64,000 nucleotides of DNA. Origin: Pseudomonadota bacterium (GTDB taxonomy: Bacteria > Pseudomonadota > Gammaproteobacteria > Steroidobacterales > Steroidobacteraceae). The notes under the pieces are model-generated. The model did not search any database and had not been told where the DNA came from. It was given only the letters and a program-made list of their open reading frames with translations. The stretch covers positions 1 to 64,000 of the forward strand of contig JADIYJ010000001.1 in NCBI GenBank assembly GCA_016705325.1, in the 5' to 3' direction. This document shows, piece by piece, positions 16,466-24,372 of the stretch. Positions within the stretch are counted from its first letter, which is position 1. Every line of letters starts with the position of its first letter. The translations under genes were made by a program, and so were the position numbers.

Positions 16466-18958
16466 ATGCCTTCGCTCGCGTTCGCACTGCGTAACCTGCT
16501 GCGGGATCTCAAGTCCGGCGAACTCGCCGTGCTCGTGCTCGCGCTGCTGGTGGCGGTCGCCTCGCTGACGGCGGTCGGGTTCTTCACCAGCCGCATCGGC
16601 CTCGCCGTCGAGCGGCAGGCCGGCGAGGTGCTGGCGGCCGACCTGCGGCTGGAGTCCGCGCGGCCCATTTCTGCAGCGTATGAAGCCGAGGCCGCCAAAC
16701 GAGGCCTGCGTTCCGCGCGCATCGAGTCGATGCCGAGCGTGGTGTTCTTCGGCCAGGAATCGTCCCTGATCGCGCTGCGCGCCGTCGGCGACGGTTATCC
16801 ATTGCGTGGTCGCCTCAAGACCGCGGACAGGCCGTTCGGCACGGGCGTGGTCACCGACGGCATTCCCGCGCCGGGCGAAGCGTGGGCCGACTCGCGGTTG
16901 CTGGCGAAGCTCGGTGCGCAGGTTGGCGCGAGCCTCACGGTCGGTGCGTACACGGTCCGTGTCACGCGCGTGCTCGACTATCGTCCCGACCAGGGCAGCG
17001 GCTTCGCCGATCTCGCGGCGACGCTGCTGATCAACCGCGCTGATCTGCCCGCCACCCAACTGGTGCAGCCCGGCAGTCGCGTGAGCCGGGCCGTGCTGTT
17101 TGCCGGCGAGCCCGCACCGGTCGATGACTTCCGCGAGTGGCTCACGGCGCACAAGCAACGCGGCGAGCGGGTGCGGTCGATCGCCGATGCCAGTCCGCAG
17201 ATCCGCGCCTCGGCCGATCGCGCGGGACGCTTCCTGTCGCTCGCGAGCCTGGTCAGTGTGCTGCTCTCGGCGATCGCGGTGGCGATGGCGGCACAGCGTT
17301 ACGCGCGTCGTCACCTCGACACCGTGGCGCTGATGAAGTGCATGGGCGCGCCGCAGCGGTTCGTGCTGACACAGACGGTGGTCCAGCTGCTCGCCATCGC
17401 CGTCGTGACTGCGGTTGCCGGCACCGCGATCGGTTACGTCGCGCAGTCCGGCATCGCCTGGCTGCTGCGCGACCTGCTGCGCGGCGATCTGTCGCCGCCG
17501 TCGGCCGATGCCTTCGTGCTGGGCGTCGTCACCGCGGTCGTGGTGCTGGTCGGGTTCGCGCTGCCGCCGCTGCTGCGACTGAAGCGCGTGCCGCCCGCGC
17601 GCGTCCTGCGCCGCGATCTCGAACCGCCGCCGCTGCGCTACGCCGTCGTCTACGGCCTGGCGATCGGCGCCGTGCTGGCGCTGCTGTACTGGATCGTGCG
17701 CGATCCGCAGCTCGTGGGCTACGTGGCAGGCGGTCTCGGCGCGACGTTCCTGCTGCTCGCCGCCGCCGGCTGGGTGCTGGTGAGGTTGCTGGCGCCGCTG
17801 CGCAGCGGTGTCGGTGTCGCCTGGAGATACGGTCTCGCCAACATTGCGCGCCGCGGCCGCGACAGCATCGTGCAGATCGTGGCGTTCGGCCTCGGCTTCA
17901 TGGTGCTGCTGCTGCTCGCACTGGTGCGTGACGACCTGCTGCGGGACTGGCAGCGCAGCCTGCCGGTCGATGCGCCCAACTACTTCATGATCAACATCCG
18001 CCCCGACGAAGGCGCGGGCGTCGAGCAGTTCTTCGCGCGGGCGGGCCTGCCGGCGACGGCGCTGGTGCCGATGCTGCGGGCGCGTCTCAGCGCGATCAAC
18101 GGCACGCCGGTCGAGCAATTGACGTTCCAGGGTGAGCGCGCGAACGAGTTCGTCGAGCGCGAGGCCAACCTGACGTGGTCGGCCGAGCTCGCGCCCGGCA
18201 ACAGGATCGTCGCGGGCCAGTGGTGGCCACCGGCAACGCAAGGTGCGCCGCAGATCTCGGTCGAGACCGACTACGCCGAGCGCCTGGGGCTGAAGCTCGG
18301 CGACACGCTGACGTACGACATCGCCGGCGAAGCCGTCACCGGCAAGATCACCAGCCTGCGTGAAGTGCGCTGGGACACGTTCAAGCCGAACTTCTTCGTC
18401 GTGTTCTCGCCCGGCGTGCTCGAAAGCGCGACCGGCACGCTGATCACGAGCGTGCACGTCGAACCGCAGCAGCGGCCGCTGCTGGTCGACCTGGTGCGGC
18501 AGTTCCCCGAAGTCACCGTCATCGACATCGATGCCCTGCTCGGGCAGGTGCGCGACGTGATGAACAAGGCGAGCCTCGCGGTGCAGTACGTGTTCCTGTT
18601 CACGCTGGCCGCCGGGCTGATGGTGCTGCTCGCCGCCGTGCAGTCGACGCGCGACGAAAGGCGCTACGAAAGCGCGATGCTGCGCACGCTGGGCGCCAGT
18701 CGCAGCGTCGTGTTCCAGGGCGTGGCCGCCGAATTCATCGTGCTCGGCGCGCTCGCCGGGTTGCTCGCGGCAGCGGGTGCGACCGCCGTGGGTTACCTGC
18801 TGGCGAAGCAGGTGTTCGACCTGCAGTACTCGCCCGATCCGCGGGTGTGGCTGGTCGGCATCGTCGGTGGCGCGGTGCTGGTGGGCACCGCGGGCATCCT
18901 GGCCGCGCGTTCGGTCGTGTCGCACCCGCCGATGCAGGCGCTGAGGGCGGAGATCTAG
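16466..18958 (+). CDS. ybbP: ABC transporter permease, YbbP/FtsX type
   Basis: An 830-residue inner-membrane permease. An N-terminal membrane helix (about residues 20-45) is followed by a large periplasmic domain. Two FtsX-like membrane blocks follow: SLASLVSVLLSAIAVAMAA near 255 with helices to about 370, and FLFTLAAGLMVLLAAVQ near 715 with helices to the end. A second periplasmic domain lies between. The conserved cytoplasmic loops RRHLDTVALMKCMGAPQ and RRYESAMLRTLGASR are the coupling regions for the ATPase. This duplicated layout is that of YbbP. It ends at TAG 18956-18958. Confidence 0.92.
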   Translation: MPSLAFALRNLLRDLKSGELAVLVLALLVAVASLTAVGFFTSRIGLAVERQAGEVLAADLRLESARPISAAYEAEAAKRGLRSARIESMPSVVFFGQESSLIALRAVGDGYPLRGRLKTADRPFGTGVVTDGIPAPGEAWADSRLLAKLGAQVGASLTVGAYTVRVTRVLDYRPDQGSGFADLAATLLINRADLPATQLVQPGSRVSRAVLFAGEPAPVDDFREWLTAHKQRGERVRSIADASPQIRASADRAGRFLSLASLVSVLLSAIAVAMAAQRYARRHLDTVALMKCMGAPQRFVLTQTVVQLLAIAVVTAVAGTAIGYVAQSGIAWLLRDLLRGDLSPPSADAFVLGVVTAVVVLVGFALPPLLRLKRVPPARVLRRDLEPPPLRYAVVYGLAIGAVLALLYWIVRDPQLVGYVAGGLGATFLLLAAAGWVLVRLLAPLRSGVGVAWRYGLANIARRGRDSIVQIVAFGLGFMVLLLLALVRDDLLRDWQRSLPVDAPNYFMINIRPDEGAGVEQFFARAGLPATALVPMLRARLSAINGTPVEQLTFQGERANEFVEREANLTWSAELAPGNRIVAGQWWPPATQGAPQISVETDYAERLGLKLGDTLTYDIAGEAVTGKITSLREVRWDTFKPNFFVVFSPGVLESATGTLITSVHVEPQQRPLLVDLVRQFPEVTVIDIDALLGQVRDVMNKASLAVQYVFLFTLAAGLMVLLAAVQSTRDERRYESAMLRTLGASRSVVFQGVAAEFIVLGALAGLLAAAGATAVGYLLAKQVFDLQYSPDPRVWLVGIVGGAVLVGTAGILAARSVVSHPPMQALRAEI

Positions 18959-19007
18959 GCCCGACCTCGCCGCCCAGCGCCTGGTCCGTCGGCTGGAGCA
19001 CGGTGTT

Positions 19008-19032
19008 TGCTACAAAATGCTACGGATGCTAC
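19008..19032 (+). promoter_or_regulatory. Three TGCTAC iterons before an antitoxin gene
   Basis: TGCTAC occurs at 19008-19013, 19018-19023 and 19027-19032, spaced 10 and 9 bases, so about one helical turn apart. The last copy ends nine bases before the antitoxin ATG at 19042. Toxin-antitoxin operons are usually repressed by their own antitoxin, so these are candidate operator half-sites. No clear separate -35/-10 pair is visible. Confidence 0.5.
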
Positions 19033-19041
19033 AAGAATTGT

Positions 19042-19290
19042 ATGAGCCGCACGATCTCTCAACGCGACTTGCGGAACGATTCCGCCGCTGTACTCCGGGA
19101 AGTCGAGGCCGGTGAGACACTCGTAATCACTCGCAACGGCACGCCGGTCGCGGAACTGCGACCGCTCGGGCCGCGTCGCTTCGTACCGCGCGAGCGGGTG
19201 GCGCACGCGGGCCGGACGGCGCCTCGCGTCGATTTCGCGCGCTTCCGCGCCGACATCGATGCGGTCCTCGACCAGCGGCTCGATGACTGA
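19042..19290 (+). CDS. Phd/YefM-type antitoxin
   Basis: An 82-residue antitoxin. MSRTISQRDLRNDSAAVLREVEAGETLVITRNGTPVAELRP is a classic Phd/YefM DNA-binding and dimerisation domain (residues 1-45); the tail RTAPRVDFARFRADIDAVLDQRLDD is the toxin-binding segment. It overlaps the following PIN toxin gene by eight bases. The ATG at 19042 is chosen since the domain begins directly with it and iterons end just upstream. Expected role: neutralise the partner RNase and repress the operon. Confidence 0.92.
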   Translation: MSRTISQRDLRNDSAAVLREVEAGETLVITRNGTPVAELRPLGPRRFVPRERVAHAGRTAPRVDFARFRADIDAVLDQRLDD

Positions 19291-19684
19291 TCCTGCCGCG
19301 GGTCTGCTCGACACGTCGGTCGTCATTGATCATGACGTGATCGATCCCGCGCAGTTGCCCTTATCGACCGCCATCGCGTCGATCACCCTTGCTGAACTGG
19401 CGGCAGGGCCGCATGCCACCGGCGACCCCGTGGAACGCGGTCGGAGGCAGGATCGCCTGCCATGGGCGGCAGCGACCTGGGAACCCCTGCCGTTCGATGC
19501 CGAGTGCGCGCGGGCCTATGGCCGCCTGTATGCCACCCTGCGAGCGAGTGGCCGGCCGCCGCGCACCCGCGTGGCGGACCTGCTGATCGCAGCCACCGCG
19601 CTGGCTTATGGCCTGCCCTTGTACACACGCAACCCGGACGACCTGCAGGTGCTCCGGCCGCTCGTCCAGGTCGTCACTGTCTAG
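19283..19684 (+). CDS. vapC: VapC-type PIN-domain toxin
   Basis: A 133-residue PIN-domain RNase. The acidic active-site residues are visible in GLLDTSVVID (first Asp, about residue 10), TLAELAAG (Glu, about 38) and TRVADLLIAATAL (Asp, about 98), and the C-terminal strand LYTRNPDDLQVL is present. VapC toxins cut specific tRNA or rRNA loops and arrest translation. The ATG overlaps the antitoxin stop, the usual vapBC coupling. This module looks complete and functional. Confidence 0.92.
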   Translation: MTDPAAGLLDTSVVIDHDVIDPAQLPLSTAIASITLAELAAGPHATGDPVERGRRQDRLPWAAATWEPLPFDAECARAYGRLYATLRASGRPPRTRVADLLIAATALAYGLPLYTRNPDDLQVLRPLVQVVTV

Positions 19685-19690
19685 CCCCAG

Positions 19691-20071
19691 ATGCTGGCGC
19701 GACTGCGCTCGGTCGCAGCGTGCGGGCCGCTCTGGCGGGGGAGGGCGGTTCAGCTGGAGCAGCTCGTGACGGAGCTGGTTCAGTCCGGCCGTTATCGCTC
19801 CGCCGGCGAAGTCGTGCGCGAAGGCTTGCGGCTCCCCGCGGTGCGCGACGAGTCCGATCGCGCAAAGCTCGAGGCGCTGCGGCGGATGATTCAAGAGGGG
19901 ATCGACAGCGGCCCGGCCGCGCCGCTCGACATGGACGAAGTCATCGCGACCGCAAGCCCGCTTCGATCTGCTGCCGCCGAGCAGCAACTGCCATTCGAAC
20001 TGCAGGTTCCCAACGTTGAAACTCGCGCGGCGATGGAAGAGGCGCGGGCCATGGCCCGCGTCAATCAGTAG
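19691..20071 (+). pseudogene. Chimeric ParD/RelB antitoxin remnant
   Basis: One open frame joins pieces of two antitoxin families. The middle, QLEQLVTELVQSGRYRSAGEVVREGLRL with KLEALRRMIQEGIDSGPAAPLDMDEVI, is the body and tail of a ParD/CopG ribbon-helix-helix antitoxin; its N-terminal beta-strand is replaced by unrelated sequence. The end, LPFELQVPNVETRAAMEEARAM, is the C-terminal toxin-binding segment of RelB/DinJ antitoxins. No toxin gene follows. A deletion between two adjacent toxin-antitoxin operons explains this best; the 3' end overlaps a convergent PIN toxin gene by 11 bases. Confidence 0.7.
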
Positions 20072-20438
20072 CGAGCTCCAGCCCTGCTGAACAGAAGCGA
20101 CGGAAATCCGCGACATTCGCAGTCGCGAGCGCTGCCCGCGCCCTGATGGCGGTGGCGGCGATCATGCAGTCGGCGAGGGAACCTCGGCGGCGGCCGGATC
20201 CGTTGAACAGCTGTGCCGCCAGGAGCGCGTCATCTTCGTCGAACGCGGCGCGCACCGTCACGAAACGCGTCACCGCCTCAATCATCGCGGGTTGCACTGG
20301 GCCGCAGAGGAATTCCGCCCAGGCGATCGAGCTGATTCCGACGGATTCCTTGTCGATCAACCAGTGTCTAAGCTGCCGATCCTGGGCCGACCCCGCGACC
20401 AGGGAGCGGATCAGGAAGCTCGTGTCGAGCAGGATCAA
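20061..20438 (-). CDS. vapC: VapC-type PIN-domain toxin
   Basis: A 125-residue PIN toxin starting at TTG 20438, which overlaps the antitoxin stop (TTGA). Acidic residues lie in LILLDTSFLIRSL (residues 1-13), SSIAWAEFLCG (Glu near 40) and RRGSLADCMIAATAI (Asp near 92), and the ending ATANVADFRRF is typical. A complete RNase toxin is predicted. A TTG start would keep toxin levels low relative to antitoxin. It is convergent with the ParD/RelB remnant. Confidence 0.9.
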   Translation of the reverse strand: MILLDTSFLIRSLVAGSAQDRQLRHWLIDKESVGISSIAWAEFLCGPVQPAMIEAVTRFVTVRAAFDEDDALLAAQLFNGSGRRRGSLADCMIAATAIRARAALATANVADFRRFCSAGLELATD

Positions 20439-20722
20439 CGCTTCTGCTCTTCCCGTCGCCGGGAACCGGCACGGCGCTCCGCTCGCACCTGACTCGACCA
20501 GCGCGCAGCGGCCGCTGGCGCCAGGGTCAGCACCTTTTGCAGTTCGTCGAGCGCCTGCAGGGGCTCGGGAGGTACGTTCACGGCGTGGACCGACGCTGAG
20601 GCGCGGATCGCGCGACGCATCGCTTCCGATTTCGAGACGTTCCAGCGCCGCGCCAGCGCCTCGAGCGCGCCGACGGTCTCGAGGTCCAGGGCATAGGTCG
20701 TCTTGACAGTGGTGGTGGCCAT
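20435..20722 (-). CDS. Ribbon-helix-helix type antitoxin
   Basis: A 95-residue antitoxin for the PIN toxin directly downstream. MATTTVKTTYALDLETVGALEALARRWNVSKSEAMRRAIRAS is a ribbon-helix-helix (CopG-like) DNA-binding domain: one strand, two helices. The remainder is a flexible, basic tail ending RRAGSRRREEQKR. The ATG at 20722 is chosen because the strand begins there; an upstream in-frame Met adds an unrelated 12-residue leader. Stop and toxin start overlap. Confidence 0.85.
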   Translation of the reverse strand: MATTTVKTTYALDLETVGALEALARRWNVSKSEAMRRAIRASASVHAVNVPPEPLQALDELQKVLTLAPAAAARWSSQVRAERRAGSRRREEQKR

Positions 20723-20807
20723 ACCACAATGGTAAGGCCACCTATTTCCCGGCGTCAATCAGGGGCGTTGCGGCGTAGGCGAGACCGTCCCGAGTGTTCA
20801 ATGGCGT

Positions 20808-20819
20808 CTAGACGTCTAG
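20808..20819. promoter_or_regulatory. 12-bp perfect palindrome, candidate antitoxin operator
   Basis: CTAGACGTCTAG is a perfect palindrome 20 bases before the ATG at 20840. Ribbon-helix-helix antitoxins bind such short palindromes to autoregulate their operons, so it is a candidate operator for the gene that follows. Confidence 0.5.
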
Positions 20820-20839
20820 TCGCAACGATGGGGGCGACC

Positions 20840-21100
20840 ATGGATCAGCCGGTGAGGTGGACCGTCCGGGTTTCCAGGGACACGGACGTGGCCGTGCGCA
20901 TGTTCCTGGCTCAGCGCGGCACGAAGAAAGGCGATCTCGCCAAGTTCGTCGAGGAAGCCGTGCGCTGGCGCGTCCTCGATCAGACGGTGGTGCAGACCAA
21001 GGCGCGCAATGCCAAAGCCCCGGTCGCCGAAATCGAGGCCGCGATCGATGAGGCGCTGCACACGGTGCGCGCTGAGCGCTTTGCCACCCAGCGCCGATGA
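20840..21100 (+). CDS. Ribbon-helix-helix type antitoxin of a broken PIN module
   Basis: An 86-residue protein beginning MDQPVRWTVRVSRDTDVAVRMFLAQRGTKKGDLAKFVEEAVRWRVL, a ribbon-helix-helix antitoxin pattern, followed by a helical tail (VAEIEAAIDEALHTVRAER) for toxin binding. An ATG 12 bases upstream is in frame and possible. The stop overlaps the start of the PIN toxin gene (ATGA). Because the toxin is disrupted, the antitoxin may be a free repressor or relic. Confidence 0.82.
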   Translation: MDQPVRWTVRVSRDTDVAVRMFLAQRGTKKGDLAKFVEEAVRWRVLDQTVVQTKARNAKAPVAEIEAAIDEALHTVRAERFATQRR

Positions 21101-21457
21101 GGGCCGTCCTCGACACCAACATTCTCTGTAGCGCACTGTTGACGCCGCGGGGACTGACGGATCGGCTCTACCGGGCCTGGCGTGAAGGGCGCTTCGAACC
21201 GTTGACGAGCCTGGAGCAGCTGGCGGAATTCCGGCGCGTCACCCGCTATCCGCGCCTGCGACCCTTCATTGAGCCCGCTGCCGCCGGCGCGATGCACGAC
21301 GAGTTGCGTCGCCTCGCGAGATCCCGCAGACAATTTTTTGCCGGCGATGGCGCAGGCCGGGGAGGCCGACGTACTCGTCACCGGCGAGAAAAAGCCGCGT
21401 TCGCCCAAGCGAACGGTCGCCGCCGCACGCCGCAGAAAGCGCAAGACGTCTCGGTAG
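21097..21457 (+). pseudogene. PIN-domain toxin (PIN_3/COG1569 type), internally deleted
   Basis: The N-terminus MRAVLDTNILCSALLTPRGLTDRLYRAWREG is a typical PIN_3 toxin start, and FEPLTSLEQLAEFRRVTRYPRLR continues it. After about residue 75 the family expects a stretch containing PDPDDDFLLAMA; here the reading passes after DELRRLA into ADNFLPAMAQAGEADVLVTGEK in another frame, with roughly 25 residues lost near 21320. The ending KKPRSPKRTVAAARRRKRKTSR (stop at 21455-21457) does not belong to the family. The enzyme is therefore likely inactive, unlike the two intact neighbours. Confidence 0.75.
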
Positions 21458-21476
21458 TGGAGGAGTCGCGAACAGC

Positions 21477-21638
21477 ATGGCACTTCATCCGGAGTTCCCG
21501 TCCGCTCCGGACGCGGTTCTGAAGCCGGAGCACCGCTTCCTGACCTTTGGCCGGTCACGGAAAAGTTGGCTTCTGACGGGGGCCGGGTTTGCCCGCTACT
21601 GGGGTGAATCAGAACGGCACCCGGATATCCGGTCTTGA
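21477..21638 (+). pseudogene. Possible N-terminal remnant of a restriction/helicase gene
   Basis: A 53-codon frame with GGAGG 13 bases before its ATG. The first 20 residues (MALHPEFPSAPDAVLKPEHR) resemble the start of large DEAD-box type III-like restriction subunits as I remember them, but from about residue 21 the sequence is unlike anything I know. It sits at the edge of the toxin-antitoxin patch. A relic of a deleted defence gene is plausible but weakly supported. Confidence 0.3.
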
Positions 21639-21650
21639 GTCCAGCTCAGG

Positions 21651-22333
21651 TCAGCGCGGCTCGGTGACCAGCAACCGCACCCAGCCCACGTCGATACGAT
21701 CACCGCGCCACGTGTAGCCCTGCAGCCGCAGGCGGTATTCGCCGGGGCCGAACGCCGAACTGTTGAGTGACAGCCGCAGTTCCTTGTTGGAATCCGGGGC
21801 CATGCGTTCGACGAGCAGCACCGGCCGTGATCGACCTTGTCGACTATCACGCCAAAGGCCAGGAAGGGCGAGTAGCCGACGGCCAGGCGCAGCTCGAGCA
21901 GTTGCGGCGGCTCGGGCCAGGCCAGCGTCAGGTCCGGGCTGGCCGACCAGCTGCGGGGATTGGGTGCGATGCGCAGCGAGCGCACGCTGTTGATCGCCCG
22001 CAGTGTCAGCGTCTGTTCGCGTTCGGCTGCCACGCGGGCCGCCTCGCGCTCACGCGCTGCGTTGATCATCGACGTGACGGTCAGCACCGCCAACAGCATG
22101 CAGGCCGCCGCGAGACCCGCGACAAAGAGCCTGCTCTGCCACCACGCCAGGTCGGGCGCGTCGGCGTATTCGAATTCGTCGTTGCGATCGTCGGCCTCGC
22201 CCGCGGGCGGACCACCCGCCGGCGGCGGCAGCTCCAGCTCGGCCTGGGTCAGGTACCTGCGCCAGTGGGGTGGGGGTTTGCGGACTGCCTTTCTCCTGCC
22301 TTTCCTGCCCGTCTGCCGGCCGCCTGCACTCAT
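21651..22333 (-). pseudogene. Single-pass membrane protein of unknown function, one frame break
   Basis: Starts MSAGGRQTGRKGRRKAVRK at 22333, overlapping the previous stop (ATGA). A basic N-terminus of about 75 residues is followed by one membrane helix (LFVAGLAAACMLLAVLTV, about residues 78-95), then a coiled segment INAAREREAARVAAERE and a beta-rich periplasmic region. Near 21825 one base is missing; in the shifted frame the protein continues LLVERMAPDSNKELRLSLN to GWVRLLVTEPR and stops at 21651. The continuation is clearly coding-like. I do not recognise a domain. It is the last gene of the lipid-linked minus-strand run. Confidence 0.65.
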
Positions 22334-23091
22334 CCCGATTTCGCCCTCTTTTTCGTCCTGCGCTCGGTCGCATCGAATTCGAACGGGTCCGCCGTGCCGG
22401 CAAACAGCCGCTCCATCGCCCGTCGTTCGCGGGCCCGCACCGTGCCGAGGAATTCCGTTGCGCCGTGCATCGCCTCGAATGCAGCGAGGCCGCGCTCGAG
22501 GAATTCCTGCAGCAAGCCGAATCCAGCCGCGTGGGCCGGGCCGCGCGCCAGCCGGACGAGTCCGCGGATGATCGGCTTGCGCACCACGCCGTCGAGATAT
22601 TCGCCGATTTCGCTGGTGAGTGCGATCTGCCGCTCGCGGTCCGCGCGCCGGTCTGCGCTGCGATAGCCCTCGGCATACCGCGCCACGGTGATGCCGCCGG
22701 CGGGCAACGCACGCGCCACGTCGGCGTCGAGCTCCTGTGACAAGGTCTCGAGCTGCACGGCGAGACACAGCGCTTCGAGGCCCTCGCGCGGCAGCAGGCG
22801 CTCCATCGCCCGCTGCACCTTGATCATGTCGGTGTCGCGACGGCGTGCGTCTGCGCCGTACAGCTCGTTGAAGAAGAACTCGACGGCAAGGCGGTAACGC
22901 GGATCGGCGTGCAGGTCGTCGTGCGAGCGCAGGAGCCGCTTCGACTGCCATTTCTGCAGTCGCAGCAGCTGCTTCGCCAGGCGCGGATCGGCCGCGAACA
23001 CGTCGCGCAGCGCCTGGTTGCGTTCGAGCAGCCGCCCGAGCGTGCCGCGTTCTTCCGGCGGGGCGCCGATTTCGATGCCGAGCAGCTTCAA
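22330..23091 (-). CDS. FFLEELY-motif-like protein of unknown function
   Basis: A 253-residue, mostly helical soluble protein starting at TTG 23091. It contains AVEFFFNELYGADARRRDTDM near residues 69-89, a variant of the FFLEELY motif that names a family of uncharacterised gammaproteobacterial proteins; a second conserved stretch is MERLLPREGLEALCLAVQLETLSQELDADVA. Function is not known. It begins four bases after the patatin stop and overlaps the next gene, so it belongs to the same transcript as the patatin lipase and perhaps the wax ester synthase. Confidence 0.65.
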   Translation of the reverse strand: MKLLGIEIGAPPEERGTLGRLLERNQALRDVFAADPRLAKQLLRLQKWQSKRLLRSHDDLHADPRYRLAVEFFFNELYGADARRRDTDMIKVQRAMERLLPREGLEALCLAVQLETLSQELDADVARALPAGGITVARYAEGYRSADRRADRERQIALTSEIGEYLDGVVRKPIIRGLVRLARGPAHAAGFGLLQEFLERGLAAFEAMHGATEFLGTVRARERRAMERLFAGTADPFEFDATERRTKKRAKSG

Positions 23092-23095
23092 GACG

Positions 23096-24337
23096 TCAGC
23101 CCGGCCTGCCCGCGACGGTGTGCTCGAGCCGGTCGAGCGTGCGATGCAGCGCGCCGGTCACGGGCAGCTGGCGACGCTTGCGCTCCTGCACGGCGCGCAG
23201 GAACGTGCGCCGGCGATCTTCGAGCACGTCGCGCCGCAGCGTGATCCCGTGACGCTGCAACAAAGGCTGCAGGCCATCGGCCTGCCGCAGCAGGTCACGG
23301 CGCGTGCGCTGGTACGAATGCTCGGCCAGCCGGCGGCGGTCCGAGTAGCGGAACACGTTCTGGAAGAACAGCTCGCTGTCGCCGCGGTCGGGTTCGAACA
23401 GCAGCACGTCGGTGCGGGGATAGCGCTGCTTGTAATCCTTCATGCCGACCAGCATGCGTGACTGGATCATCGACCTGAAGGTCTGGCTCAGCACGGTGGG
23501 CAGGCCGCCGTGCGTGAGGTCGTGTTCATCCGGCGGAAAGCCGTGTGCCGGACGCGGCGCGCTCGACGCGTCGAACGCCACCAGCGGATTGACGCAGATG
23601 ATGAAGTCCGCGCCGGCATCGAGCAGGATCGAGGCGTTCATCGTGCGCAGCAGCGCACCGTCGGCATAAACGTGGCCGTCGATGGCAACCGGCGGATAGA
23701 GGCCGGGCAGCGCGGTGCTGGCCTGGATCGCGCGCGAAATGGGGACGTGATCGAACCCCGGTTCGCCGAAGCGCACGGAATGCCCGGTGTTGAGTTCGGT
23801 CGCGACGACGTAGAGCTTCGGCCCGAGCTTGCGGAAGTCGTTGGTGCGGCCGTCCAGGGAGAACAGCCGGGCCATGACGCGCTCGAGCGGGCGGTTGTCG
23901 CAGATACCCGTGGGCAGCAGGCGACCGAGAGGATCGATGATTTCGGCCCAGTCCTTGCCCGGATCACGCAGGTACTCGCGCGCGATGCCGGCGAGCATGC
24001 CAGGTGCGCCTGCGATGCGCCGGGCGTACTCGCGAAAGGCGGGCTTGAGGAACAGCGCCGGCGAGAACTTCATCTCGTTCGAGGCGTTGTGGATGAAGAC
24101 CAGCCCCATGTCGGCCGTGTCGAAGCCGTTCGCGAGGCCGGCCGCGATCATCGCGCCCGAGCTCACGCCGACGTACATCTCGAGGTCGGTGAGCCGGAAG
24201 CCGTCGAACGCTTCCTCGATCGCGTGCAGGCACCCGACCTCGTAGAACGCGCCGAGCGGGCCGCCGCCGGCGAGCGCGAGCCCGAAGCGTCCGTGACTTT
24301 CACTCTTGCGTCCAATCGCCGGTTGCAGGTCGAGCAT
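23096..24337 (-). CDS. Patatin-like phospholipase
   Basis: A 413-residue lipid acyl hydrolase using a Ser-Asp dyad. The oxyanion loop GGGPLG is at residues 24-29, the nucleophile elbow GVSSG at 57-61 (Ser59), and the Asp in YADGALLR near residue 213. The C-terminal 130 residues are basic and helical (RRRLAEHSYQRTRRDLLR) and may contact membranes or granules. There is no signal peptide. The gene follows a phasin gene by 35 bases and a wax ester synthase, so a role in releasing fatty acids from storage lipid is suggested by context only. Confidence 0.88.
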   Translation of the reverse strand: MLDLQPAIGRKSESHGRFGLALAGGGPLGAFYEVGCLHAIEEAFDGFRLTDLEMYVGVSSGAMIAAGLANGFDTADMGLVFIHNASNEMKFSPALFLKPAFREYARRIAGAPGMLAGIAREYLRDPGKDWAEIIDPLGRLLPTGICDNRPLERVMARLFSLDGRTNDFRKLGPKLYVVATELNTGHSVRFGEPGFDHVPISRAIQASTALPGLYPPVAIDGHVYADGALLRTMNASILLDAGADFIICVNPLVAFDASSAPRPAHGFPPDEHDLTHGGLPTVLSQTFRSMIQSRMLVGMKDYKQRYPRTDVLLFEPDRGDSELFFQNVFRYSDRRRLAEHSYQRTRRDLLRQADGLQPLLQRHGITLRRDVLEDRRRTFLRAVQERKRRQLPVTGALHRTLDRLEHTVAGRPG

Positions 24338-24372
24338 TGCCGGACCTCCGTCCGTCGCCGGTGCGGGCGGGA

